A stretch of DNA of 64,000 nt from CAYLKS01 sp964384205 [NCBI: uncultured bacterium]. GTDB lineage: Bacteria; JAGOEH01. The notes under the pieces were generated by a model. That model saw nothing but the letters and a program-made list of their open reading frames with translations, did not search any database and was not told the origin of the DNA. Positions 19,001-27,559 of the stretch are shown in pieces (within the stretch, counting starts at the first letter, position 1; each line of letters starts with the position of its first letter). The stretch covers positions 7,547-71,546 of the forward strand of contig CAYLKS010000007.1 in assembly GCA_964384205.1 (NCBI GenBank), read 5' to 3'. The translations under genes and the position numbers were made by a program.

Positions 19001-19328
19001 AATTGCTAAAAAGAATCTTGATAAAATAACAGTTGTGCCAAATCCTTATATAGTTACCAATATGATGGAACCAAGAATTAGAGAAGGATACAATCAGCAA
19101 AGGAGATTATTATTTAATAATCTGCCTGCAAAATGTACAATTAGAGTTTATACAATAAGTGGAAATTTAGTAAAAACAATAGAAGTTAATAATGAATATT
19201 CAAATGGCTCTTATCATTGGGATATGCTTAATAATGATGGTAAAGAAATAGGTTTTGGAATTTATTTATATCATGTGGATGCTCCTGGTGTTGGTGAACA
19301 TATTGGAAAATTTGCAATAATTAAGTAG
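16050..19328 (+). CDS. Large secreted protein with FlgD-Ig/T9SS-like tail, partner of the TonB receptor
   Basis: 1092 residues, signal peptide ending at IFAQ. No catalytic family is recognised. Residues about 325-440 are rich in Asp/Asn/Gly with calcium-loop-like patterns (DNDRDGIINE, DDENKNGKWDPGEF, DPDGTEANGRPD). A fibronectin III-like segment lies about 550-690 (GRVILTWND, FEGYKIYKST, TYYYALVAYDFG). The C-terminus (about 985-1092) resembles the FlgD-Ig/T9SS sorting fold: VVPNPYIV, then CTIRVYTISGNLVKTIE and GFGIYLYHV. The gene lies between a TonB receptor and a PorV-like gene with spacings of 13 and 17 bases. It may take the place of SusD as the surface partner of the receptor. This role is inferred from position only. 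Confidence 0.6.
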   Translation: MKEYKLVLFLLLFFNVAIFAQTENYINEPAGDPNWVKVGFMNGNRVSLKFFNNTQLGDWPATDGSEWPIGSGIKMNDGIALLIGEKLIIDENGNVLPPGSIGADTLYFCQTHYREHQDKDPNTGLVWGFYPVPGYCNPNFDTPALSDEPNSWPVTVWPDHPDWVDAEGNIEWNGFFGRGKTNADLETYFVVNDALDFEYIDKFDPFHGQKIIIDSSGNQHKWGGLGLRVGVRGFQWSNPMARDVVFWHYDCTSMSTNNLYETTLGFWVDNNIGDEGDDEIGIYLAAPINMAYAFDRNGVGKGGIPVGVAGIAYLESPGIPWDSRDNDRDGIINEKRDNDAGEWTENPLEGPDGTQIDRNKFESFYKRRPTAHWTGDEDQDWRPYDDENKNGKWDPGEFIYDDVGSDGVGPDDDNYFGPDPDGTEANGRPDQGEPNFGRTDKDESDQVGLTAFRMFPVDDSPDAIWFNNDKTMWDIFTGGLIANSSSGNLIEVFSSGPFLIKEEQTERISLAMVNSWDFPYKNLSDPQVPLLIKKKNTVQNIYNNDYQFAKPPTMPTLKAIADNGRVILTWNDIAESSKDPYLDYINDFEGYKIYKSTEPFFDEPMVITDGMGNPLYRKPVAQFDKIDSITGYSDNPVDGTSYYLGDDTGLQHFWIDTDVQNGRTYYYALVAYDFGYGDPYYLPPSENTIVLKVDEHGNVVKKGKNVAVVTPHSTAAGFVPGDIAFVEQEHMVGTGQILDYSIFNPLELKENHRYLIKFKVNRYMNYSPKTFKYDNTEYCIIDLDDEQQDTVIQWSTVYDTVTTDVFDGIQLKLRLFKTKFWSDTLPGNGWVNGDAYIRVEPGIKIERIPWDYDIIFTDDTIYSTSDAISAYRGVPTLTNYKVPFYVINRNFFTESGEPDTASLLVVDQDQNGVLNLDKDFLIIGEEYKSGTRRKYNDGFKVFFDSTGQNLPKAEYIYQIRQQRPFLETDSLMIKVTETKNFDREIAKKNLDKITVVPNPYIVTNMMEPRIREGYNQQRRLLFNNLPAKCTIRVYTISGNLVKTIEVNNEYSNGSYHWDMLNNDGKEIGFGIYLYHVDAPGVGEHIGKFAIIK

Positions 19329-19345
19329 AAATAAAGGAGTTTGAA

Positions 19346-20389
19346 ATGAATAAGTATATAATGATATTTTTAGTTTTATTATTTATGACCAAAGATTTTT
19401 ATGCAAGGACAAATACAGGAACAACTGTTGCGAATTTTCTTGAAATCGGTATGGGAAGTAGAGTAACTGCTATGGGAAATGCAGGAGCAGCTATAAGTAA
19501 AGATCTTTTTTCCATGTATTGGAATCCGGCGGGGTTATCTTTTGTTAATTATAATACTTTTTCTGTTATGAATTTGCCCTGGGTTTCAGATATAAATATT
19601 AATTATATTTCATTAGGTGTACCTGTCCAGAATGTTGGAACTTTTGGTATTAGTATAACTTCATTATCGATGAATGATATGAATGTTACTACACTTGAAT
19701 ATCAAGAGGGTACAGGCCAGACCTTTACATCCAGTGATATTAATTTTTCTTTAGGATTTGGTAGGAATATTACAGATTGGTTTGCTTTTGGATTTACCAC
19801 AAACTATATTTATGAGAAAATTTATATGATGTCAGCAAGTGCATTTTCTGTAAATTTGGGTGTTCATATTAATACTTATTTCTTTTCTCCTACGGGTGAT
19901 AGAAAGGATGGTATGGAAATTGGTATGTCTATCAGTAATTTTGGTACAAAGATGCAATTATCTGGTTTAAATACCTTGATTCCTGCTGATATTAATCCAA
20001 ATGAAGATGGTAATAATGACAGAATTAAATCTTTTTTAGGAACAGATCCATGGCCATTGCCTCTTTATTATAGAGTAGGATTTGTTCTTCATCCTATTGT
20101 TTCTGAAAAGCATAAGTTAAATTTTGCATGTGATGCAGTGCATCCTAATAATAATACAGAATTTATAAATTTGGGGACAGAATATATATTTTCTCCTAAT
20201 AGATTTTTTGATTTAGCATTACGAGCGGGATATGCTTCTTTATTTAAGAAGAATTCAGAAGAAGGGTTGACTTTTGGTGCAGGATTGAAATTCTCTTATG
20301 GAAAATTAAGTTTTAGCTTTGATTATTCTTATAATAATTTAAATAGATTAAGGTATGTTCATAGATATACTTTTAATATTTTTATGTAA
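19346..20389 (+). CDS. PorV/PorQ-family (UPF0164-like) outer-membrane protein
   Basis: 347 residues; signal peptide ending at FYA. The N-terminal mature part has the family hallmark FLEIGMGSRVTAMGNAGAAI and SMYWNPAGLSFV, as in PorV/PorQ and FadL-like barrels, followed by alternating beta-strand sequence that ends at a C-terminal barrel-like strand. In T9SS organisms PorV-type proteins shuttle cargo with C-terminal signals to the cell surface or support surface assembly. Here it follows three genes whose products carry such signals, so a cargo-specific role is plausible. RBS AAAGGAG precedes ATG, and a strong terminator closes the operon. Confidence 0.78.
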   Translation: MNKYIMIFLVLLFMTKDFYARTNTGTTVANFLEIGMGSRVTAMGNAGAAISKDLFSMYWNPAGLSFVNYNTFSVMNLPWVSDININYISLGVPVQNVGTFGISITSLSMNDMNVTTLEYQEGTGQTFTSSDINFSLGFGRNITDWFAFGFTTNYIYEKIYMMSASAFSVNLGVHINTYFFSPTGDRKDGMEIGMSISNFGTKMQLSGLNTLIPADINPNEDGNNDRIKSFLGTDPWPLPLYYRVGFVLHPIVSEKHKLNFACDAVHPNNNTEFINLGTEYIFSPNRFFDLALRAGYASLFKKNSEEGLTFGAGLKFSYGKLSFSFDYSYNNLNRLRYVHRYTFNIFM

Positions 20390-20414
20390 TTGATGTTTTT
20401 ATATCTCCCCCCTT

Positions 20415-20448
20415 AAGCCCTCTTTTTTAGAGAGGGCTTTTTGTTTTT
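20415..20448 (+). terminator. Rho-independent terminator closing the glycan locus
   Basis: AAGCCCTCT (20415-20423) and AGAGGGCTT (20431-20439) form a 9-bp stem with a 7-base loop, followed by the T-rich run TTTGTTTTT. This is the clearest intrinsic terminator in the window. Confidence 0.9.
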
Positions 20449-20554
20449 CAGAAAATATAAATTTTTATAAAATTTTTTTTATTTGATATATTTTTTTTAT
20501 ATTATATTATTAACGGGATATTTTTATTAATTTTATGCAGGGATTAAAGAGATT

Positions 20555-22849
20555 ATGAGTCGTAGCAGAGAATTATTTACTAATTTCTTTGAGAGATGGA
20601 ATAATCTCGCTTTTTTAGAGATTAGTATTGATAAAACTATATTAAATTATAATTCAGGTGCTGAAAAGATATTTAAATATAGCAGAGATGAGATTATTGG
20701 GAAAGATTTTTCTATTTTGTATTTGAGAGATTCTAAATCGATGAATTATGATTATATTTTTTCAGCTCAAAAGTTTGAAGGAGAGGTTTTATTTTGTGAT
20801 AAAGAAGGTAAAGAAAAATGGGTATTTTTATTTGCATCTTTTTTATCTCAAAAAAAAGAATATATTCTTGTTGCTATAGATATAACAGATTTTAAACGAC
20901 TTATAAAAGAATTAGAAAAAAAGGTAGATACACTGGAAAAGATTAAGTTTGCGGCAAAAAATGGAGTATGGGATTGGAACTTACTTACTAATGAGGTGTA
21001 TTATGATGAAGTATATTATAAAATGGCAGGATATGATCCTGGTGAATTTCCCCCAAGGTTGGAAGAATTTAAGAAAAGAGTGCATCCTGATGATATTAAT
21101 AGAGTAATGAAATCAGCTAAAATGCATATTGAGGGTAAAACACCACGATTTGAAGAAGAGTTTAGATTTAAAAGAAAAGATGGTTCATGGATGTGGATTT
21201 TAGGTAAAGGTGTTATTGTAGAAAGAGATATCTATGAGAAGCCTGGAAGATTTATAGGAATACATATAGATATTACTAAATTAAAAGATGTGGAAAATAA
21301 GTTAAGAGAAAAGGAAGAGCAATATAGGAGAATTTTTGAGGTATCACAGGATATTATTTTTGTTACTGATAGTAAAACAGATAAGATTGTAACTATTAAT
21401 TCTACAGCTTATAAATTATTGGGTTATACAGATGAGGAATTTTTTAATCATAAAGTAACTTATTTCTTTAGAAATCCTGAGGACCGAATAGTTCTTTTTA
21501 AAGAAGTTAGGAAACGTAATGGGCAAATAAGTAATTTTGAGGTAGAATTTAGGAAGAAAGATGGTTCAACATTAGTAGGCTTGCTTTCTGGTAGAAATGT
21601 ATATGATTATAAAGGTAATATTATAGGTTTTCATGGTACTATCAGAGATATAACTAATTTGAAAAAAATACAAATGCAGCTTGCCCATTCTCAAAAGATG
21701 GAGTCGTTGGGACTGTTAGCAGGAGGGGTAGCCCATGATTTTAATAATCTTTTAACAGTTATAAACGGCTATTCTGAAATGATTTTAATGAATTTGAAAA
21801 AAGGGATGCCTTTGTATGATAATGTTTCTTCGATTTTGGAAGCAGGGAAAAAAGCAGAAAGTTTAGTTAAACAATTATTAGCTTTTAGCAGAAAACAGGA
21901 GAGTGATTTTAGAGTGTTGGAACTTAATGAGATTATATCTTCTTTAGAAAAAATGTTAAGGCGGACCATAGGAGAGGATATTGAATTAAAGTTTTATTTT
22001 TCTAAAAATATTTCATATATAAAAGCTGATAAAACTCAAATAGAACAAATTTTGATAAATCTTGTTGTTAATGCAAGGGATGCTCTTAGGGCTTTGAAAG
22101 AAGATAAGAGGAAGAAATATATTATTGTTGAAACTGGAGAGACAGTATTTGATGAAAAGGCAATTTTAGATAAGCCTGGGGCTAAACCTGGTAGATATGT
22201 TTATTTTACTGTTTCGGATAATGGTATTGGTATGGATAAAAAACTTCAGAAAAAAGTTTTTGATCCTTTTTTCACAACAAAAGAGGTTGGTAAAGGGACT
22301 GGCTTGGGGCTTTCTATGGTCTATGGTATTGTTAAGCAGCATGGGGGGTATATTTATGTTTATTCAGAGCCATTGGTGGGTACGATGTTTAAGGTTTATT
22401 TTCCTGCTATTGTTCCTGAACAAGAAATGAAAGAAGAAAATAAGAAAATAGAAATTAATCCTTATGTTAGAGGAAATGAAACAATTTTGATTGTTGAAGA
22501 TGAAGAAATAGTTAAAAATATTGAGTTAAATATTTTGGAAATGTTTGGTTATAATGTTTATACTGCTAAGAATGGAAAAGAGGCATTAGATTTTTTGAAG
22601 AGGCATAATGATATTAAAATAGATTTAATTGTTACGGATATGGTGATGCCAGAAATGAATGGAAAAGATTTTATTGAGAAAGCATTGGAGTTTAGGGATG
22701 ATTTCAAGGTTATTTTTGCTTCAGGATATACAGATTCTTATTTTTTTGATACTAATTTGTTGACTAGAAAAAATGTTAAGTTTATTCATAAACCTTTTTC
22801 TGTAGAGGATTTTTTAAGAATAATTAGGAGTGTTTTAGATAATAAATAA
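20555..22849 (+). CDS. Hybrid sensor histidine kinase: PAS-PAS-PAS-HisKA-HATPase-REC
   Basis: 764 residues, no transmembrane segment, so a soluble cytoplasmic sensor. Three PAS domains occupy about 10-115, 130-245 (PAS/PAC with RVHPDD and FRFKRKDGSWMW) and 255-372. The HisKA domain has GGVAHDFNNLL with phospho-acceptor His394, in the PAS-hybrid class with HDFNN. The HATPase domain has the N-box VNARDAL, DNGIGM and GTGLGLS. A C-terminal receiver (about 640-764) has ILIVEDEE, phospho-acceptor Asp695 in TDMVMPEMNG, and the conserved KP. Its output partner is not in the window. It is monocistronic, after the terminator at 20415; a weak TTGATA-N16-TATTAT (20483-20510) could be its promoter. Confidence 0.92.
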   Translation: MSRSRELFTNFFERWNNLAFLEISIDKTILNYNSGAEKIFKYSRDEIIGKDFSILYLRDSKSMNYDYIFSAQKFEGEVLFCDKEGKEKWVFLFASFLSQKKEYILVAIDITDFKRLIKELEKKVDTLEKIKFAAKNGVWDWNLLTNEVYYDEVYYKMAGYDPGEFPPRLEEFKKRVHPDDINRVMKSAKMHIEGKTPRFEEEFRFKRKDGSWMWILGKGVIVERDIYEKPGRFIGIHIDITKLKDVENKLREKEEQYRRIFEVSQDIIFVTDSKTDKIVTINSTAYKLLGYTDEEFFNHKVTYFFRNPEDRIVLFKEVRKRNGQISNFEVEFRKKDGSTLVGLLSGRNVYDYKGNIIGFHGTIRDITNLKKIQMQLAHSQKMESLGLLAGGVAHDFNNLLTVINGYSEMILMNLKKGMPLYDNVSSILEAGKKAESLVKQLLAFSRKQESDFRVLELNEIISSLEKMLRRTIGEDIELKFYFSKNISYIKADKTQIEQILINLVVNARDALRALKEDKRKKYIIVETGETVFDEKAILDKPGAKPGRYVYFTVSDNGIGMDKKLQKKVFDPFFTTKEVGKGTGLGLSMVYGIVKQHGGYIYVYSEPLVGTMFKVYFPAIVPEQEMKEENKKIEINPYVRGNETILIVEDEEIVKNIELNILEMFGYNVYTAKNGKEALDFLKRHNDIKIDLIVTDMVMPEMNGKDFIEKALEFRDDFKVIFASGYTDSYFFDTNLLTRKNVKFIHKPFSVEDFLRIIRSVLDNK

Positions 22850-22910
22850 TTATTTAGATTTTTAAATAAATTTATATAAATATAAAAGAGCCAGCTTAAT
22901 AAAAAAGTGC

Positions 22911-22938
22911 TTGATTAGTTTAGATTTTTTATTATTAT
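22911..22938 (+). promoter_or_regulatory. Possible promoter of the GT5-pgi cluster
   Basis: TTGATT (22911-22916), a 16-base spacer and TATTAT (22933-22938) lie 29 bases before the ATG of the GT5 gene, leaving room for the AAGGTGG ribosome site. In such AT-rich DNA a chance match is possible. Confidence 0.4.
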
Positions 22939-22967
22939 TATAATAAAGTAGGCGATAAGGTGGAAAA

Positions 22968-24428
22968 ATGGATTATGTTTTCATTGCATCAGAAGCACAT
23001 CCTTATATTGATACTGGGAGTCTGGGTAAATTTGTTTATTTTTTTATAAAGGGAATTAGTAAAAGAATGAACAGTACTATTTTGATATTGCCTTTTTATA
23101 AAAAAATAAAGAATATGAGCGCGGAATTTAATATTAAAGAGGCGGGATTCGATATTGTTGTTAATATGATGGGTATTGAGATTAAGGCAAGTATATATAA
23201 AGCAGATTGTGAAAATTATGTTGTATATTTTATAGACAATGATGAATATTTTTATAGAGAATATTTATATAGTGTTGGAAATAAAGAATATGTTGATAAT
23301 GCTGAAAGGTTTATTTTTTTCAACCAGGCAGCGTTAAATTTACTGATTAAGTTAGAATGCAAGCCAGATTTGATTCATACGATTGATTGGCAGACAGGTT
23401 TGATACCTGTGTATTTGAAAACAATTTATAAAAATTTTTTCCCTAATACTACAAGTATTCACACTATTTATAATCCTATTTATCAGGGGGTATTTTCTCA
23501 ATTTGATATGCCATTGACAAATCTTCCATGGGATTTGTTTACACCGGATAAATTGGAGTTTTATGGTAAATTGAATTTTTTAAAAGGAGGCATAATATTT
23601 AGTGATGCTATTGTTGTTCCAAGTGAAAAATTTGTAGATGAGGTAATAATGCCGGATTTTGGGTTTGGTTTGCATGATGTTTATAAAATTTATAAATATA
23701 AATTAAAAGGTATTTCTATAGGGTATGATAATGAAGAATGGAATCCTGATCGAGATATTTCCATAAAAGCTACTTTTTCAGCAGAGTCTGTTGAAAATAG
23801 AGTGGAATGCAAGAAGCATTTATTAAGGAAATTTGATTTGATAGAGGATAATAGGCCTTTAATTGGTATTATAAATAGATTGACAAAAGATGAAGGTATA
23901 GATTTTATTATAGAAAATAGTGATGAACTTTTGAAAAGAAATGTCAATTTAATTTTTATTGGAGAAGGTGATGTTGAATATGAGAATAAAATTTTAGATA
24001 TAAAATCTAAATTTAATAGAAATTTTGTTTTTCTTAATAGATTTAATCAGCAGGAGATTAAAGATTTTTTTGCTGGAATAGATATTTTAGTAAAGCCATC
24101 ATTGGTAGAACCAGGTGGACTTTCTCAATTGTATGCTATGAGATATGGAGCTTTACCATTGGCTTCTAATATAGGTGGATTAAAAGATAGTATTATTAAT
24201 ATTTTTGATAATTTTGAACATGGTAACGGTTTTCATTTTAATCCTGGAAATAAAGAAGATTTTTTCTTTAAATTGGATAAAGTTATTGGTTATTATTATA
24301 ATAATATTGATGATTGGAAAAGGTGGCAAAAAAATGCTATTTTAAATAAGCATACTTTTGATAAAACAATTGAAGAATATTGTAAGCTTTTTGAAATATT
24401 GACTGGCAAGAAAGGATGTAAAAAATGA
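22968..24428 (+). CDS. Divergent glycogen/starch synthase-like GT5 glycosyltransferase
   Basis: 486 residues with the two-domain GT-B fold of GlgA. The N-terminal catalytic domain begins YVFIASEAHPYIDTGSLGKFV, aligned with the GlgA start SExxPxxKTGGLxDV; the C-terminal domain has GIINRLTKDEGIDFI and LVEPGGLSQLYAMRYGALP. The Glu of the EPxGL motif and the Arg of NRLT are present. Three usual active-site positions differ: the nucleotide-binding Lys of KTGGL is Asp15, the Lys of the RLTxQKG motif is Glu, and PSRFEPCG reads PSLVEPGG. It overlaps pgi by four bases. It may make an alpha-glucan with altered donor use, or be a non-catalytic relative, so I do not call it glgA. Confidence 0.75.
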   Translation: MDYVFIASEAHPYIDTGSLGKFVYFFIKGISKRMNSTILILPFYKKIKNMSAEFNIKEAGFDIVVNMMGIEIKASIYKADCENYVVYFIDNDEYFYREYLYSVGNKEYVDNAERFIFFNQAALNLLIKLECKPDLIHTIDWQTGLIPVYLKTIYKNFFPNTTSIHTIYNPIYQGVFSQFDMPLTNLPWDLFTPDKLEFYGKLNFLKGGIIFSDAIVVPSEKFVDEVIMPDFGFGLHDVYKIYKYKLKGISIGYDNEEWNPDRDISIKATFSAESVENRVECKKHLLRKFDLIEDNRPLIGIINRLTKDEGIDFIIENSDELLKRNVNLIFIGEGDVEYENKILDIKSKFNRNFVFLNRFNQQEIKDFFAGIDILVKPSLVEPGGLSQLYAMRYGALPLASNIGGLKDSIINIFDNFEHGNGFHFNPGNKEDFFFKLDKVIGYYYNNIDDWKRWQKNAILNKHTFDKTIEEYCKLFEILTGKKGCKK

Positions 24429-25702
24429 AAAATATTAGTTTTAAATTAAATGATATTTTTGATTATATTGATAAACAGGTGTTTGATTCTTATCTTGATA
24501 AAATAGTTCCTGTAGAGCAAAAGCTTGATCCTGAAAAAAATGATTGGACTGGCTGGTATAATTTACCGGAATTTTATCCAAATTCTGATGAATTTGCCAA
24601 AATTTTGGAAACTGCAAAAGAAATCAGATCTTCTGGTGATTATTTGGTTGTTATCGGAATTGGTGGTTCTTATCTTGGCGCAAGAGCTATCATTGAAGCT
24701 TTAACCATGCCATTTGAACATAGTAAGGTTATTTTTGCCGGATATAATTTAGAACCGGAATATCTTGATAAGCTATTGAAGTTTTTAGCTGATAAAGATT
24801 TTTATATTAATGTTATTTCAAAGAGCGGTACTACAATAGAGCCTTCTGTTACTTTTAGATTTTTGAAACAGTTATTAGAGAAAAAATATAATGTACAGGA
24901 GGTACAAAAAAGAATTATTGCAACTACGGATAAAAGCAAGGGGCTGTTAAGAGAGCTTTCAAATAAAAATGGTTATAGGACATTTATTATTCCGAATAAT
25001 ATTGGTGGTAGATTTTCAGTATTAACACCTGTGGGGCTTTTACCTATTGCTGTCGCTGGTTTTGATATAAGGAAATTATTGGAAGGAGCTTTTGTAGTTC
25101 AGCAGGAATCATTAATAAAAGATATGGATAAAAACTTTGTTTATCAGTATGTTGCAGTAAGAGATATTTTGTATAATAATGGCAAAAAAATAGAAATTTT
25201 ATCTTCTTTTAATTCTTCATTAAGATATTTTTCTGAATGGTGGAAACAACTTTTTGGTGAAAGTGAAGGTAAAGATAATAAGGGATTATTTCCAGCATCA
25301 ACTGTTTTTACGACAGATCTTCACTCATTAGGACAATGGATACAGGATGGTCCTAGAATTATTTTTGAGACATTTTTGTTTGTTAATCAAAGCAATATTT
25401 TAAATTTTCCTGAAGATAAAGAAAATATAGATCAATTGAATTATTTAAAAGATTTTGATGTCAATGAAATAAATAAAAGGGCATATTTGGGGACATTGCA
25501 AGCTCATCAAGATGGAGGTGTGCCTTGTTTAAGCTTCGAAATTGATAAAATTGATGAATTTGTTTTAGGGGAATTGATATATTTTTTTGAAAAGACAACA
25601 GCTTTGAATGGTTATTTATTGGGAGTAAATCCTTTTAATCAGCCAGGAGTTGAAGCATATAAGAAAAATATGTTTAAGCTATTAGGAAGGCCGGGATATT
25701 AA
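24425..25702 (+). CDS. pgi: Glucose-6-phosphate isomerase
   Basis: 425 residues. Diagnostic motifs are VVIGIGGSYLGARA (phosphate loop), NVISKSGTTIEPS (sugar-phosphate SIS fold), GGRFSVLTPVGLLP and a C-terminal NQPGVEAYKKNMF. The catalytic Glu lies in the GESEGKDNKG region and the conserved His/Lys near the C-terminus are present. It interconverts glucose-6-phosphate and fructose-6-phosphate in the cytoplasm, linking glycolysis/gluconeogenesis with glucan metabolism, which fits its four-base ATGA overlap with the GT5 gene. The length fits the short bacterial (Bacillus-like) PGI class. Confidence 0.95.
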   Translation: MKNISFKLNDIFDYIDKQVFDSYLDKIVPVEQKLDPEKNDWTGWYNLPEFYPNSDEFAKILETAKEIRSSGDYLVVIGIGGSYLGARAIIEALTMPFEHSKVIFAGYNLEPEYLDKLLKFLADKDFYINVISKSGTTIEPSVTFRFLKQLLEKKYNVQEVQKRIIATTDKSKGLLRELSNKNGYRTFIIPNNIGGRFSVLTPVGLLPIAVAGFDIRKLLEGAFVVQQESLIKDMDKNFVYQYVAVRDILYNNGKKIEILSSFNSSLRYFSEWWKQLFGESEGKDNKGLFPASTVFTTDLHSLGQWIQDGPRIIFETFLFVNQSNILNFPEDKENIDQLNYLKDFDVNEINKRAYLGTLQAHQDGGVPCLSFEIDKIDEFVLGELIYFFEKTTALNGYLLGVNPFNQPGVEAYKKNMFKLLGRPGY

Positions 25703-26692
25703 ATGGAGACAGTAGTTATAAATGGTATAAAATTGCATCTTAGTTCTCCGGAGGATATAACTATAGAATGGATTGGGATGCAGGAATATATTAATGATAT
25801 TCTTGCAGCATGGATTGTTTTAAATGATAAAGATATTCCTATGATACCTCGATTATTAGGTAAGCCAGGTGTAGGTAAAACAACCCTTGCTATTGCTGCT
25901 GCAAAACGAATAAAAAAACCAATATATATATTTCAGTGTACGAGTGATACAAGGCCTGAGGATTTATTAATTACTCCATATCTTGATGAAAACAGCAAAT
26001 TATCATATTATGCGAGTCCGATCGTTACAGCTATGATAAAAGGAGGGGTTGTTATTCTTGATGAGGCAAATAGAATGAATGAAAAATCATGGGCATCACT
26101 TGCTTCTCTTTTCGATTATAGAAGAAGTATTGAAAGTGTTATTACTGGATTAAAGATTAAAGCTCATCCTGATTTTAGATGTTGTGTTACAATGAATGAG
26201 GATGCTTCAACATTTGAGGTGCCGGACTATATTATTAGCAGATTACAGCCTAAAATAGTGCTTGATTTTCCTGAGATTGAGGAAGAAGAAAAAATTTTGA
26301 GATATCATGTTGATTTCGCTCCGGATAGATTAATTCAGTTATGTGTTGATTATCTTCAGAAAGCTCATGATTTGGATTTGGATTTTTCTACACGTGATGG
26401 TATTCATTTGTTAAGATATACATTGAAATTGTTAGAGTTTAATCAAACTAAAACTATAGATGAACTTTTTTTAGAGTCTATAAGAAAAAATTTGGGTGAA
26501 GATGCTATTGATCTTGATAAACTTGCAGAAAAACAAAAATTGAAAATACCTGATAATTATTATGAATTTTCTAACTGGACTGATAATTTATCAGAGTTTT
26601 ATGATGGGTTTCAAAATTTAACTGATTTTCTTAATAGTAATTCAGATGATGATTTTATTGATGATGAAGATCCCCCGGATGATCAAGATTAA
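25703..26692 (+). CDS. MoxR/CbbQ-type AAA+ ATPase
   Basis: 329 residues. A single AAA+ domain spans about 40-250 with Walker A GKPGVGKTT, Walker B GGVVILDEANRM, a sensor-1 region (CCVTMNED) and an arginine-rich IISRLQPK segment. The last 30 residues are very acidic. MoxR/CbbQ/GvpN-like ATPases act as chaperones that insert cofactors or remodel complexes, nearly always with a VWA-domain protein. No VWA gene is visible nearby, so the client is unknown. The start codon immediately follows the pgi stop, implying one transcript. Confidence 0.85.
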   Translation: METVVINGIKLHLSSPEDITIEWIGMQEYINDILAAWIVLNDKDIPMIPRLLGKPGVGKTTLAIAAAKRIKKPIYIFQCTSDTRPEDLLITPYLDENSKLSYYASPIVTAMIKGGVVILDEANRMNEKSWASLASLFDYRRSIESVITGLKIKAHPDFRCCVTMNEDASTFEVPDYIISRLQPKIVLDFPEIEEEEKILRYHVDFAPDRLIQLCVDYLQKAHDLDLDFSTRDGIHLLRYTLKLLEFNQTKTIDELFLESIRKNLGEDAIDLDKLAEKQKLKIPDNYYEFSNWTDNLSEFYDGFQNLTDFLNSNSDDDFIDDEDPPDDQD

Positions 26693-26698
26693 TCTTTG

Positions 26699-27559
26699 AT
26701 GATTAAAATTAAGAATTTATCTAAAAAAATAAAAAATAAAGTTATTTTAGAGAATATAAACCTTTCTGTTGATATTTATAGTGCAGTTGCAATTTTTGGA
26801 GAAAATGGGTCGGGTAAAACTACTTTAATTAATATATTGTCTGGAAATGATATTAATTTTTCAGGCTCTTTTATAATAGATAAGAATGTAAGGGTTGGAT
26901 ATGCTCCTGAGAAAATAAATTTTTTCCCTAATTTGACTGTAAGAGAATTTTTAGATTATTTTGCAGTTTTAAAACATACAGATAAACAATATTTTTTAAA
27001 AGATTTAAAAATAGATTCGTATTATAATTATTTAGTAAAAAAACTTTCAAAAGGTTACTTACAAAGATTGAATATTGCTCAGGCAATTATTGATAATCCA
27101 CAAATAATTTTTTTTGATGAACCTGATAATGGAATAGATGCATTTACTCTTGATGATATTAAAAATTTAATTTTAAATATAAAAAAAGATAAAATAATAT
27201 TTATTTCTTCACATAATTTTGATTTTTTATACGATATTTGTGATTTTTTTATTATTTTGAAAAAGGGAAGATTAATTTTTGCAGGCTATAAGAATGATTT
27301 ATTAGATTTTCTTATATCTAAAATACAAATAATTTCTTTTAATAGAATGTTTGAACAGGATATGAAAGAAAAACTTAAACATATCAAATATGAAATTTTT
27401 AGTTTAGATGAAAATCAGGTTATGATTTTATTTGAGAGAAATGAATATAATGTTAAAGAATTTAGGTATAATGTTGAGCATATAATAAAAAGGAATAGAT
27501 ATATTGATGATAAATTTTTATTAAAAATACTTAAATTTTGCTATGAAAAAATTCTTTAG
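26699..27559 (+). CDS. ABC transporter ATP-binding protein (GldA-like)
   Basis: About 286 residues. Walker A is GENGSGKTT, the signature is LSKGYLQRLNIAQA and Walker B is IIFFDEPDNGID, with the H-loop in ISSHNFDF. ATG 26699 is preferred over TTG 26696. No clear ribosome site precedes it, so translation is probably coupled to the MoxR gene seven bases upstream. The next genes (fused permease/GldG-like, then DUF4340-like) match the usual order of GldA-GldF-GldG-DUF4340 loci, best known from gliding motility in Bacteroidetes but widespread in non-gliders, where the substrate is unknown. It overlaps the permease gene by 17 bases. Confidence 0.88.
   Translation: MIKIKNLSKKIKNKVILENINLSVDIYSAVAIFGENGSGKTTLINILSGNDINFSGSFIIDKNVRVGYAPEKINFFPNLTVREFLDYFAVLKHTDKQYFLKDLKIDSYYNYLVKKLSKGYLQRLNIAQAIIDNPQIIFFDEPDNGIDAFTLDDIKNLILNIKKDKIIFISSHNFDFLYDICDFFIILKKGRLIFAGYKNDLLDFLISKIQIISFNRMFEQDMKEKLKHIKYEIFSLDENQVMILFERNEYNVKEFRYNVEHIIKRNRYIDDKFLLKILKFCYEKIL

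Noticed and set aside
20888-20901. TTTAAACGACTTAT in the hybrid kinase gene, another operator-like string
   Set aside because: Coding, mismatched in the right half and outside the glycan locus.
22850-22910. Possible terminator after the hybrid kinase
   Set aside because: The region is AT-rich with no GC stem of useful length.
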